A stretch of 39,686 bases of DNA from Campylobacter coli LMG 9860. Lineage in GTDB: Bacteria; Campylobacterota; Campylobacteria; Campylobacterales; Campylobacteraceae. The stretch is taken from NCBI RefSeq assembly GCF_000254135.1, contig NZ_AINS01000016.1:1-39686 (forward strand), read 5' to 3'. Under the pieces are notes generated by a model. That model ran no database searches. It worked only from the letters and a program-made list of their open reading frames with translations, and was not told the DNA's origin. The translations under genes were made by a program, and so were the position numbers. Positions 1-7,860 of this stretch are shown in pieces; the first letter of the stretch is position 1; every line of letters starts with the position of its first letter.

Positions 1-86
1 AATCTTATAGGACAAACTAGGGTTTAGGAAGTATTAATTTTTTAAGTTTGAAATAAATTGCTAATAACAAAATAAGATAAAATTAG

Positions 87-92
87 TATAAT
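87..92 (+). promoter_or_regulatory. -10 box for the binding-protein gene
   Basis: A perfect TATAAT preceded by TTAG lies 30 nt before the ATG at 122, with GAAAGGA at 111-117 as ribosome binding site. No -35 is recognisable, as is usual for Campylobacter sigma-70 promoters. Confidence 0.6.
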
Positions 93-121
93 TTTTTTAT
101 AAAAAAATTTGAAAGGAAATT

Positions 122-892
122 ATGAAAAAAATTATTTTGATTTTTATCTCTTTTTTTGCTTTAAATTTGAGTGCAAAAGATTTGGTTGTAGGAATGGAGC
201 TTGGATATCCGCCTTTTGAAATGAGCGATAAAACAGGCAAAGCAAGTGGAATTAGCGTGGATTTTTTAGAAGCTTTTGCAAAGAAAAACGGCTATAAACT
301 TGTAGTAAAAAATATCGCTTGGGATGGTTTAATACCTGCTTTAAAAACAGCCAAGATAGATCTTATTATGTCCTCTATGACAATTACCGATGAGAGAAAG
401 AAAGTGGTGGATTTTAGCATTCCTTATGCTAAGGCAAATTTGGCTATTTTAACTCCTTTGAACTCTGATATTACAAATATCAAAGATTTAGATAAAAAGG
501 GCAAAGTTTTGGCTTTAAAGCGTGGTTCTACAGGGCATTTATATGCGGTTAAAAATTTAAAAAATGCAACTATTAATTTATTTGATAAAGAAAATGCTGC
601 TATTTTGGAAGTGATTCAAGGCAAGGCTGATGGATTTTTTTATGATCAACTTACGATTTATCGGACTTGGCAAAAACATCAAGATACAACCAGAGCCATT
701 TTAGCGCCTTTTCAAGAAAATCCTGAGTTTTGGGGTATAGCAGTAAGAAAAGGTGATGAAGCTTTAAAGGACAAGCTTGATAATTTCATTGATGAGAGTA
801 GGAAAAATGGCTTTTTAGATTTTTTGGGCAATAAGTATTTAAAAGACATTAAAGAAGTTTTTAAGCAAAATAATATCACTTTTTTCTTGTAG
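122..892 (+). CDS. glnH: Periplasmic amino-acid-binding protein of an ABC transporter
   Basis: A 256-residue family 3 solute-binding protein that should capture a polar amino acid in the periplasm and deliver it to an ABC permease. Residues 1-18 form a Sec signal peptide ending LSA-K. The mature N-terminus has the usual VGMELGYPPFE start, followed by the WDGLIPAL segment and the MSSMTITDERKKVVDFS signature of the family. The start is supported by the GAAAGGA ribosome binding site. No permease or ATPase gene adjoins it, so it works with components encoded elsewhere. It corresponds by position to the gene called glnH in C. jejuni. The family is clear; glutamine specificity is only inherited annotation, and arginine, histidine or other amino acids are equally possible. 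Confidence 0.85.
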   Translation: MKKIILIFISFFALNLSAKDLVVGMELGYPPFEMSDKTGKASGISVDFLEAFAKKNGYKLVVKNIAWDGLIPALKTAKIDLIMSSMTITDERKKVVDFSIPYAKANLAILTPLNSDITNIKDLDKKGKVLALKRGSTGHLYAVKNLKNATINLFDKENAAILEVIQGKADGFFYDQLTIYRTWQKHQDTTRAILAPFQENPEFWGIAVRKGDEALKDKLDNFIDESRKNGFLDFLGNKYLKDIKEVFKQNNITFFL

Positions 893-938
893 GCTTTTAA
901 TAAAATATTGATAATTAATATTAATTTTATAAATTTTT

Positions 939-957
939 GATATACAATATCATTATC
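939..957 (+). promoter_or_regulatory. Fur-box-like operator overlapping a -10 box
   Basis: The 19-nt segment matches the classical GATAATGATTATCATTATC Fur consensus at 15 of 19 positions. It contains TACAAT at 943-948, a plausible -10 for the gene starting at 986. A second, poorer match (13 of 19) begins at 910. The AT-rich background makes chance matches common, so this is suggestive only. Confidence 0.45.
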
Positions 958-985
958 TAAATTTTAAATAAAAGGATTTAAGATA

Positions 986-1219
986 ATGAAAAAAGTTGCA
1001 TTTTTTTTGTTATTTTTGTTTTTATCTTGCACTGTACTAAACGCAGCTAGGGAGTATTGCAAATATGCTTATCAAGAAGATAGAGCTATACCTTTAATTT
1101 TAAATTATGGAATAAGATTGGGGGTAGTAGGTGCTGGGGTTGCGAATGCACCTGCACCGGGCGGAAGTACTTACAATTCAAAAATTGACATGATGGCTGC
1201 AAGATGCCACCAAGCTTAG
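986..1219 (+). CDS. Small secreted protein or lipoprotein, unknown function
   Basis: A 77-residue exported protein. The first 21 residues are a hydrophobic signal peptide. FLSC at residues 12-15 could act as a lipobox, but signal peptidase I cleavage after LNA (residues 18-20) is also possible. The mature part is about 57 residues, with three cysteines (REYCKY, ARCHQA and the signal-peptide Cys), a glycine/alanine-rich centre and a C-terminal CHQA. AAAGGA lies 10 nt before the ATG. The promoter carries a Fur-like box, hinting at expression under iron limitation. By position it matches Cj0818, annotated as a lipoprotein. No function is recognised. Confidence 0.7.
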   Translation: MKKVAFFLLFLFLSCTVLNAAREYCKYAYQEDRAIPLILNYGIRLGVVGAGVANAPAPGGSTYNSKIDMMAARCHQA

Positions 1220-1238
1220 TTTTTGGGTGTATTTTACA

Positions 1239-1463
1239 ATGCTAGAATTTATTTTTACTCTTATTTTAGATTTTACTTTTTATTCTATCAAGACCCTAGA
1301 AAAAGTCTTTCTAGGGCGAACAGCCTTAGTAATTCTTTTTGTTGTTTTTATAGCTCTTTTTTGTGTTAAAGGCTTGTTTTTGTATATACTTTTAGCTTTA
1401 GAATTATTTTTGCTTTTGTATCTTTTTCTTGGAATTTTGTTTTTAAGATTTTATAAATCTTAG
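1239..1463 (+). CDS. Small hydrophobic membrane protein, unknown
   Basis: About 74 residues, almost entirely hydrophobic, with two or three likely membrane segments (residues 1-18, 28-47 and 48-70) and a short positively charged turn. The ATG at 1239 was chosen; a GTG four codons upstream at 1227 is possible but has no better ribosome binding site. The gene begins 19 nt after the preceding small secreted protein and its stop overlaps the 3' end of fliP by 4 nt. A strong hairpin lies inside its reading frame (1294-1316). It matches Cj0819 by position. Whether it is translated is uncertain. Confidence 0.5.
   Translation: MLEFIFTLILDFTFYSIKTLEKVFLGRTALVILFVVFIALFCVKGLFLYILLALELFLLLYLFLGILFLRFYKS
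1294..1316. other. Perfect 9-bp inverted repeat inside a small ORF
   Basis: CCCTAGAAA and TTTCTAGGG pair perfectly around the 5-nt loop AAGTC. The stem is unusually GC-containing for this genome. No U-tract follows on either strand, so a classical intrinsic terminator is not supported. Confidence 0.55.
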
Positions 1464-2203
1464 GTTACAAAGCTTTCCACAAGCCTTTGCACTAGCAAAT
1501 TCCATCCATCCACTAATACAAAAATCAAAAGTTTAAAAGGCAATGAAATCATAACAGGAGGAAGCATCATCATCCCCATCGCCATCAAAACCGAACTCAC
1601 AACCATATCGATAACCAAAAATGGCAAATAAATCAAAAAGCCTATCTCAAAAGCAGTTTTAAGTTCTGAAATCATAAAAGCAGGAACTAAAACCGTAAGT
1701 GGAACATCATCTATGGTTTTAGGATTAGGCAGGTTTCGTATGCGGTAAAATAAAGCTAAGTCTTTTTCGCGTGTATTTTTAAGCATAAAATCTTTAAAAG
1801 GTTTCACACCTCTTGCAAAAGCTTCTTCATAGCCTATTTGCTCTGCTAAATAAGGCTTGATGCCTTCATTATAAGACTTTGTAGCCACAGGCTCCATTAT
1901 AAAAAAGGTTAAAATCAATGCCAAGGTTACTAAGATGGTATTAGGCGGCATACTTTGAGTTCCCATAGCTTGACGCAAGAATGAAAAAACTACAATCAAG
2001 CGTAAAAAAGAAGTCATAACAAAAATTATACTTGGAGCTAATGCAAGTATGGTTAAGACTATGACTATGTTTAATGTTGTAACAAGTTGATTAGGAGTAT
2101 CAGGAGCACTTAGGCTTAAATTTACTGTAGGAATTGTTGCTTCGGCAGCGAAAATAACGCTAAAAAAACCGCTGATAAACAATAATGTTAAAATTTTTTT
2201 CAA
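1460..2203 (-). CDS. fliP: Flagellar export apparatus membrane protein FliP
   Basis: A 247-residue inner-membrane protein of the flagellar type III export gate, assembling with FliQ and FliR. Residues 1-19 form a cleavable signal peptide, as in other FliPs. A first membrane helix follows at about 45-70, then the conserved SFLRQAMGTQSMPPN segment at about 74-88, where FliP families show FLR.A.G.Qq.P.N. The C-terminal half has hydrophobic helices around 180-235, including the MAMGMMMLPP motif near 208-217. Its length is typical. It is transcribed alone on the minus strand, divergent from glmU, which is common in Epsilonproteobacteria, where flagellar genes are scattered. Confidence 0.95.
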   Translation of the reverse strand: MKKILTLLFISGFFSVIFAAEATIPTVNLSLSAPDTPNQLVTTLNIVIVLTILALAPSIIFVMTSFLRLIVVFSFLRQAMGTQSMPPNTILVTLALILTFFIMEPVATKSYNEGIKPYLAEQIGYEEAFARGVKPFKDFMLKNTREKDLALFYRIRNLPNPKTIDDVPLTVLVPAFMISELKTAFEIGFLIYLPFLVIDMVVSSVLMAMGMMMLPPVMISLPFKLLIFVLVDGWNLLVQRLVESFVT

Positions 2204-2343
2204 AAATAAACCTTGATTAAAAAATGAAACTTAATTTTAACTTTTACTCACTAAAAAAGAGTTTAACTTGTTTTAATTTAGAGAAAAATTTAACTTTAAA
2301 ATGTTAAAATTAAAATAAAATTATCCTCAAAAGGCTTTTTATA

Positions 2344-3633
2344 ATGAAAACTTCCATTTTGATTTTAGCAGCAGGACTTGGAACAAGAATGAAATCTGAA
2401 AAACCAAAGGTATTGCAAGAGCTGTGTCAAAAAAGCATGATTTTACATATCTTAGAGAAAGCTTTTGCTATAAGTGAAGATGTGAGCGTGGTTTTATCTC
2501 ATCAAAAAGAACGCGTTGAAAAAGAAATTTTAAAACATTTTCCTAAAACGCAAATTTTAGAACAAGATTTGATCAATTTCCCAGGCACTGCGGGCGCTTT
2601 AAAGGAATTTAGGCCTAAAAATGAAAAAGTTTTAATTCTTTGCGGGGATATGCCTTTGGTTGAGCAAACAAGTTTGGAAGCTTTGTTGAGTAATAATGCA
2701 AAATTAAATCTAGCAGTTTTTAAAGCAAGAGATCCTAAAAGTTATGGTAGGGTGGTGATAAAAAACGATAGCGTTGAAAAAATTGTTGAATTTAAAGATG
2801 CAAATACGCAAGAAAAAGAGATAAATACTTGCAATGCTGGGGTTTATGTGATTGACTCGAGACTTTTAAAAGAGCTTTTACCTTTGATTGATAACAATAA
2901 TGCGGCAAAAGAGTATTATTTAACCGACATTGTAAAACTAGCAAAAGAAAAAGATGTGATGATTAAAGCAGTTTTTGTAGATGAAGATGAATTTATGGGG
3001 ATTAATGATAAATTTGAACTCAGTATAGCTGAAAATTTCATGCAAGAAAAAATTAAAAAATACTGGATGCAACAGGGTGTGATTTTTCATTTACCGCAAA
3101 GCACTTTTATAGGTGCAGATGTTGAATTTGTAGGTGAATGTGAAGTATATGAAAATGTAAGGATAGAGGGCAAAAGTAAGATTATAAACTCTATCATTAA
3201 AAGTTCAAGCGTGATAGAAAATTCCATCGTAGAAAATAGCGATGTAGGGCCTTTGGCACATTTGCGTCCAAATTGTGAGTTAAAAAACACTCATATAGGA
3301 AATTTTGTAGAATGCAAAAATGCAAAGTTAAATACCGTAAAAGCAGGGCATTTAAGCTATTTAGGAGATTGTGAGATAGATAGTGGAACCAATATAGGCT
3401 GTGGGACTATCACTTGTAATTATGATGGGGTAAAAAAGCATAAAACCATCATAGGAAAAAATGTTTTTGTAGGTTCTGATACGCAATTTATCGCACCTGT
3501 AAAAATCGAAGATGAAGTAATCATAGCAGCAGGAAGCACAGTAAGTGTCAATGTAGAAAAGGGTGCTTTGTTTATCAATAGAGCAGAGCATAAAATGATA
3601 AAAGATTATTATTATAAGAAATTTCAAAAATGA
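2344..3633 (+). CDS. glmU: Bifunctional GlmU: GlcN-1-P acetyltransferase / UDP-GlcNAc pyrophosphorylase
   Basis: A 429-residue cytoplasmic enzyme making UDP-GlcNAc for peptidoglycan, lipooligosaccharide and glycans. The N-terminal uridyltransferase domain begins with LAAGLGTRMKSEKPKVL (residues 8-24), the nucleotide-binding loop; CGDMPL near residues 101-106 is a metal/UTP site. From about residue 250 a left-handed beta-helix of hexapeptide repeats runs to the end, with the acetyltransferase motifs HLRPNCEL and CNYDG near 301 and 361. It is the first gene of a seven-gene plus-strand run. Its TGA overlaps the coaBC ATG by 4 nt. The 140-bp gap between it and divergent fliP is AT-rich and must hold both promoters. 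Confidence 0.97.
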   Translation: MKTSILILAAGLGTRMKSEKPKVLQELCQKSMILHILEKAFAISEDVSVVLSHQKERVEKEILKHFPKTQILEQDLINFPGTAGALKEFRPKNEKVLILCGDMPLVEQTSLEALLSNNAKLNLAVFKARDPKSYGRVVIKNDSVEKIVEFKDANTQEKEINTCNAGVYVIDSRLLKELLPLIDNNNAAKEYYLTDIVKLAKEKDVMIKAVFVDEDEFMGINDKFELSIAENFMQEKIKKYWMQQGVIFHLPQSTFIGADVEFVGECEVYENVRIEGKSKIINSIIKSSSVIENSIVENSDVGPLAHLRPNCELKNTHIGNFVECKNAKLNTVKAGHLSYLGDCEIDSGTNIGCGTITCNYDGVKKHKTIIGKNVFVGSDTQFIAPVKIEDEVIIAAGSTVSVNVEKGALFINRAEHKMIKDYYYKKFQK

Positions 3634-4784
3634 AAACCGTACTTTTAGCCATTAGTGGCAGTATAGCTTTTTATAAATCTTACGAGCTTATTTCTTTGTT
3701 TAAAAAAGAAGGCTTTAGGGTGAAAGTTTTGCTTTCTAATGGTTTGTTAAAATTTGCTAGCAAAATGAGTTTTGAAGCCTTGGTTGATGAAGTTTTATGC
3801 GAGGAAAATGAAAGTTGGCAAAACTCAAACAATCACATAGCTTTTAGCAAGGATGCAGATCTTGTTTTGTTTGCCCCTGCAAGTGTTAATTCTATCAATA
3901 AACTTGCTTTTGGTATAGCGGATAATCTTTTTATCCAAACCTTAATCGCAGCAAATAAACCTCTTATCATAGCTCCTGCGGCAAATACAAATATGTTTCA
4001 TCATTTTAGCACGCAAAATTCTTTAAAGATGCTTAAAGAAAATAAAGCTTTGATTATAGAGCCTATTTGTAAAGTTTTAGCTTGTAAAGATGAAGGTATC
4101 GGAGCTTTGGCTGAAGTAAAAGATATCTTTAATATAAGCAAAAGAGAGCTTTTCAAGCAATCATTTTGGTGCGATAAAGAAGTTGTCATTAGTGGTGGGG
4201 GGACAAAAGAAAAGATTGATAATGTGCGTTGTGTGAGTAATTTTTCAAGTGGAAAAATGGCAAAGGCAATCGCTGATGCGTTTTATTTTTTGGGGGCTAA
4301 AGTAACGCTTTTGAGTTCGGTTTATTTTGATACTCCTTATTCTCTTAAGAGTTTTGAAAGCTCGCGAGAATTAAAAGAATTGCTAGAGCAAAATTCAAAC
4401 AAAGATTATTTAATCATGGCGGCAGCTGTAAGTGACTTTATGCCTGAATTTAAAAAAGGCAAAATCAAAAAAAATGAGCATTTAAAGGGTTTAAATTTGC
4501 ATTTAAGATTAAATGAGGATTTGCTTAAAAATTTAAATTTTAAAGGTAAAAAAATAGGCTTTAAGATGGAATTTGACGCTCAAAATGCTTTAGAAAATGC
4601 GAAAAAATCGCTTAATGATAAAAAACTTGATATGGTTTGTTTAAATATCTTAGAAGAGGAAAATTATTTTGGAAGTTCTAAGAATGAAATTTATTTTATT
4701 ACAGTAAATAAGATAGAAAAAAGTGGTTTAAAAAGCAAGGAAGATTTGGCTTTTGATTTGGTTTCTTGGTGTGAAAAAATATGA
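3630..4784 (+). CDS. coaBC: Bifunctional CoaBC, coenzyme A biosynthesis
   Basis: A 384-residue fusion of phosphopantothenoylcysteine decarboxylase (CoaC, FMN-dependent) and phosphopantothenate-cysteine ligase (CoaB). The CoaC half shows the catalytic His69 in NNHIAF, the substrate-clamp motif APAANTNMF (about 115-123) and the LACKDEG active-site cysteine loop near 151-157. The CoaB half begins near residue 185 with ISGGGTKEKIDNVRCVSN, continues with FSSGKMAKAIADA and contains AAAVSDFMP (about 268-276) and a lysine-rich KKGKIKK stretch. The start codon overlaps the glmU stop by 4 nt and its own stop overlaps the next start by 4 nt. The older name is dfp. Confidence 0.96.
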   Translation: MKTVLLAISGSIAFYKSYELISLFKKEGFRVKVLLSNGLLKFASKMSFEALVDEVLCEENESWQNSNNHIAFSKDADLVLFAPASVNSINKLAFGIADNLFIQTLIAANKPLIIAPAANTNMFHHFSTQNSLKMLKENKALIIEPICKVLACKDEGIGALAEVKDIFNISKRELFKQSFWCDKEVVISGGGTKEKIDNVRCVSNFSSGKMAKAIADAFYFLGAKVTLLSSVYFDTPYSLKSFESSRELKELLEQNSNKDYLIMAAAVSDFMPEFKKGKIKKNEHLKGLNLHLRLNEDLLKNLNFKGKKIGFKMEFDAQNALENAKKSLNDKKLDMVCLNILEEENYFGSSKNEIYFITVNKIEKSGLKSKEDLAFDLVSWCEKI

Positions 4785-5398
4785 ATATGATAAACTCAAC
4801 CCTACCTATACAAATGAAAGTTTTAGCAAAATCAGGCTATGCACACTACACACTTTTGCTCAATCATAGAAAAATTCAAACCAAAAGCATGATAGAATTA
4901 GAAATTGGAGCTGAGTATTTAGCCGAGCTTTATATAGAAAAAGGCGGCGCGATCGCATTTAAGCATTTATCTAAAAGGCCTGATTTTCATCCCTTTGAAG
5001 AGGGATTATCTTTGATGGTTGAAATTTTAGAGGGTAGGATTGATTATAAAAAATATATTATTTCAAATCTTTTAGAGTGCAAAGATAAAAATAAATATCA
5101 TATTTTAAAAGAAATGCTTTTTGCAAGTTTTGAAAATATTTATCATATCCCTTTTATCTTTAAGGGTAAGGCTTGTTTGTTTCAGATGAAAAAAAGGGTT
5201 AAATTTTTAGAAATTTATCTTTATTTTAGCGTTTTTGGAGCTTTGAAAATTCTGATCGATGAGGGTGGAATTTCGATATTTACCCCCTTTTTTAAGGTGC
5301 AAAAATTTTTAAACGAGCACTTGCAATTTAATGTTTTGCAAGATAAAAATATACAACCTTTATTTGTATTTAAAAAATTATTTGATTTTAAAGGGTGA
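4781..5398 (+). CDS. Conserved protein of unknown function in the glmU-uppS operon
   Basis: A 205-residue soluble-looking protein without signal peptide or clear membrane segment, rich in lysine, leucine and isoleucine. The N-terminal 80 residues look beta-rich (LPIQMKVLAKSGYAHYTLLL), and the rest alternates hydrophobic helices (KEMLFASFENIYHIPFIF, KRVKFLEIYLYFSVFGALK). No catalytic motif is recognised. It overlaps coaBC by 4 nt and ends 2 nt before the uppS ATG, so it is translationally coupled to coenzyme A and undecaprenyl phosphate genes. It matches Cj0823 by position. An envelope-related role is only suggested by the neighbours. Confidence 0.8.
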   Translation: MNMINSTLPIQMKVLAKSGYAHYTLLLNHRKIQTKSMIELEIGAEYLAELYIEKGGAIAFKHLSKRPDFHPFEEGLSLMVEILEGRIDYKKYIISNLLECKDKNKYHILKEMLFASFENIYHIPFIFKGKACLFQMKKRVKFLEIYLYFSVFGALKILIDEGGISIFTPFFKVQKFLNEHLQFNVLQDKNIQPLFVFKKLFDFKG

Positions 5399-5400
5399 TA

Positions 5401-6069
5401 ATGAATGAATTAAAACATCTTGCTGTTGTAATGGATGGCAATAGGCGTTGGGCTAAGGCAAAAGGTTTTTTAGCTAAGCTTGGATATTCTCAAGGTGTTA
5501 AAACCATGCAAAAGCTGATGGAAGCTTGTGTAGAGGAGGGAATTTCAAATTTAAGCCTTTTTGCTTTTAGCACGGAAAATTGGAACAGACCTCAAGATGA
5601 GATTGAATTTATTTTTGAGCTTTTGGATCGTTGTTTGGACGAAGCCTTAAAAGAATTTGAAAAAAACAATGTAAGATTAAGAGCTATCGGGGATTTATCA
5701 AGACTTGATACACATTTACAAGAAAAAATAGCCCTTGTGGAAGAAAAAACCAAGCACTGTGATTTGCTTTGTGTGAATTTAGCTATCAGTTATGGAGCAA
5801 AAGATGAAATCGTGCGTTCGGTTAAACGCTTGATTGAAAAAGGCTTGGAAATCAATGAAAAAAACATAAGCGATAATTTAGATTTGCCTTTGGATGTGGA
5901 TTTGATGCTTCGTGTGGGAAATGCTAAAAGATTGTCTAATTTCTTGCTTTGGCAATGTGCTTATGCAGAAATTTATTTTAGCGAAACCTTATTTCCTTCT
6001 CTTACAAAAAGAGAATTTAAAAAAATCATAAAAGAATTTAGAAAAAGAGAGAGAACTTTTGGAAAATAA
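5401..6069 (+). CDS. uppS: Undecaprenyl pyrophosphate synthase
   Basis: A 222-residue cis-prenyltransferase that extends farnesyl diphosphate with isopentenyl diphosphate to C55-PP, the lipid carrier for peptidoglycan, LOS and N-glycan synthesis. The motif HLAVVMDGNRRWAK sits at residues 6-19, with catalytic Asp12. Further family motifs are LSLFAFSTENWNRP (about 52-65) and the C-terminal DLMLRVGNAKRLSNFLLWQ and AEIYF segments. The ATG at 5401 was preferred over an in-frame GTG at 5395 because AAGG at 5391-5394 is correctly spaced for the ATG and would abut the GTG. Its 3' end overlaps the next gene. Confidence 0.96.
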   Translation: MNELKHLAVVMDGNRRWAKAKGFLAKLGYSQGVKTMQKLMEACVEEGISNLSLFAFSTENWNRPQDEIEFIFELLDRCLDEALKEFEKNNVRLRAIGDLSRLDTHLQEKIALVEEKTKHCDLLCVNLAISYGAKDEIVRSVKRLIEKGLEINEKNISDNLDLPLDVDLMLRVGNAKRLSNFLLWQCAYAEIYFSETLFPSLTKREFKKIIKEFRKRERTFGK

Positions 6070-6838
6070 TCCCATAGCTTTTTTGATTTTAGCTATTTTA
6101 GGAGCGAGCTTGGGTTCATTTTGTATGAGCTTAACAATGCGTTTTTGTGAAAACAAGCCCTTATTAAGCTTGCGTTCTTATTGCTTTTCTTGCTATCAAA
6201 AACTTAAGCCTTTGGAATTAATACCCATTTTTTCTTATATTTTTCTTCGTTTTAAGTGCAAAACTTGTCATATTAAAATTCCTTTTTCTGTTTTTTTGGC
6301 TGAAGTTTTGGGGATGATTTTTGCATGGATTGCTTATTTGCTAAGCCAAAATATAGGGGAATTTATCCATTTACTGATTTTTCTATTTGTTTTATTTGCA
6401 CTCTCTTGCATAGATTTAAAATTTCAAGCTGTGCCTCAAAAATTGCTTTGGTTGATTTTTTTTATTGCATTTTCTTTTGCTTTTAATAGCAATGAATTTG
6501 CGTATTTTTTTATATTTGAAAATTTTCAAAATGGATTTATGGTTCAAGCTTTTATTTTTGCTGGTTTTTTGTTTTTACTTAAAAATTTTATAGCATTTTT
6601 AAAAAATTTTAGAACAAAAGACATACAAGAAAATTTAGGTGATGCGGATATTATTATCCTTGCTAGTATGGCAGGGGTATTTGGTTTTAAGAGTGCTTTT
6701 ATAATTCTTTTTCTTGCTTCGTTATTGTCTTTACCCTTTTTTATCCATAATAAAAATACAAAACTAGCATTTTTACCCTTTATCAATGCTGCTTTTGTGA
6801 TATATTTGATATATTTGATTGTTCAGGAATTAATATGA
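6059..6838 (+). CDS. Type IV prepilin peptidase (PilD/CtsP-like) family protein
   Basis: A polytopic inner-membrane aspartyl protease of the prepilin peptidase family, about 259 residues. The N-terminus carries ILGASLGSFCMSLTMRF, equivalent to the conserved GSFLNVVIhR segment. Two CxxC pairs follow (CFSCYQ near 41-46, CKTCH near 67-71), typical of the PilD zinc-binding cytoplasmic loop. The catalytic aspartates should be Asp in CIDLKFQAVP (about 119) and in GDADIIILA (about 194). The start is a TTG at 6059 inside the uppS 3' end; the next ATG would delete half the conserved first helix. Campylobacter lacks ordinary type IV pili, so the likely substrates are the pseudopilins of the natural transformation system. 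Confidence 0.85.
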   Translation: MENNPIAFLILAILGASLGSFCMSLTMRFCENKPLLSLRSYCFSCYQKLKPLELIPIFSYIFLRFKCKTCHIKIPFSVFLAEVLGMIFAWIAYLLSQNIGEFIHLLIFLFVLFALSCIDLKFQAVPQKLLWLIFFIAFSFAFNSNEFAYFFIFENFQNGFMVQAFIFAGFLFLLKNFIAFLKNFRTKDIQENLGDADIIILASMAGVFGFKSAFIILFLASLLSLPFFIHNKNTKLAFLPFINAAFVIYLIYLIVQELI

Positions 6839-7860
6839 AACTTGCTTTAAGATATGTTTTAAATCAATTTTTAAGTACAAATTTATCGATTTTTTTTGTG
6901 CTTTTTACTATAGTTTCTATGGTTTTTTTTATACAACTTGCTAAGCTTACTTCTAGTATAGAGATTAATTTTACAGATTTGCTTAAATTATACGGCTTTA
7001 TGCTGCCTAGAATTCTTATTTTTACCCTGCCTATAGCTTTTTTTATCGCTCTTACTTTGGCTCTTTTTAGGCTTTCTAGAGAGAATGAAAGCATAGTGTT
7101 ATTTACCTTGGGATTTTCACCTAAAATTTTAGCTAAGTTTTTTTTAAAAATCGCCGCTTTAGTAAGTGCATTGATGTTAATTATAGCTTTGGTTATGATA
7201 CCTATAGTGTTTGAATTGCAAGATAATTTTGTTAATTTTAAAAAAACTCAGGTTAAATTTAATTATAAAACGGGTGAATTTGGACAAAGATTTCTTGAAT
7301 GGATGATTTTTATTGAGAAGCAAGAAAGTGACAGATATGAAAATATCATCATGTATCATCCAAAACGCAATATAGAAGACAAAGAGCAATTGATTATCGC
7401 AAAAGAAGCAACAGCACAAAGAAATGAAGACAGCTTTGCTTTTAAGCTTTCTAATGGCAAAATGTATAATTTTGAAAATGGCCAAACGCTTTTTATTGGA
7501 AATTTTGATAAGCTTATAGTCAATACACAATTTAATGATCAAAATTTACAAACTAAAAAATTTTATGAGTATTGGAATGATTTAAATACAAATCCCAAAC
7601 GCGCGAAAGAATTTGTAATCTATGTAACCATAGCATTATTTCCACTCGCAAGTACGCTTTTTGCCCTTTCTTTTGGTATAGTAACTTATCGTTATGAAAA
7701 AGGTTTTATTTATTTTGGGATGTTTGGGGTTATTGCTGTGTATTTTGGGCTTTTAAGTTCTTTTTCGCAGCCTCCTATTTTAGCTTGTATTGGAATATTT
7801 GCTTTAAGTTTTATTGCGTCTATTGTTTGTTTTAAAAAGATGATTTTGAGTCGTTATTGA
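6835..7860 (+). CDS. lptF: LptF/LptG-family (YjgP/YjgQ) LPS-export permease
   Basis: A 341-residue inner-membrane protein of the LptBFG extractor that moves lipooligosaccharide toward the outer membrane. Layout is classical: membrane helices at about 11-33, 50-78 and 98-123, a large periplasmic beta-jellyroll-like region (about 125-255), then three helices at about 258-280, 285-305 and 310-335. The charged segment FRLSRENESIVLFTLGFSP (about 76-94) is the coupling-helix region usually contacting LptB. The ATG overlaps the preceding stop by 4 nt. LptF and LptG cannot be told apart with certainty here; by position it is Cj0826. Confidence 0.85.
   Translation: MKLALRYVLNQFLSTNLSIFFVLFTIVSMVFFIQLAKLTSSIEINFTDLLKLYGFMLPRILIFTLPIAFFIALTLALFRLSRENESIVLFTLGFSPKILAKFFLKIAALVSALMLIIALVMIPIVFELQDNFVNFKKTQVKFNYKTGEFGQRFLEWMIFIEKQESDRYENIIMYHPKRNIEDKEQLIIAKEATAQRNEDSFAFKLSNGKMYNFENGQTLFIGNFDKLIVNTQFNDQNLQTKKFYEYWNDLNTNPKRAKEFVIYVTIALFPLASTLFALSFGIVTYRYEKGFIYFGMFGVIAVYFGLLSSFSQPPILACIGIFALSFIASIVCFKKMILSRY

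Noticed and set aside
122-892. Orphan binding protein as part of a new transport system
   Set aside because: Lone amino-acid-binding proteins using permeases encoded elsewhere are common, and nothing beside it suggests a new system.
4197-4202. Run of six G residues in coaBC
   Set aside because: Campylobacter phase-variable tracts are usually eight or more G/C; this one encodes the conserved GGG of the CoaB nucleotide loop in an essential gene.
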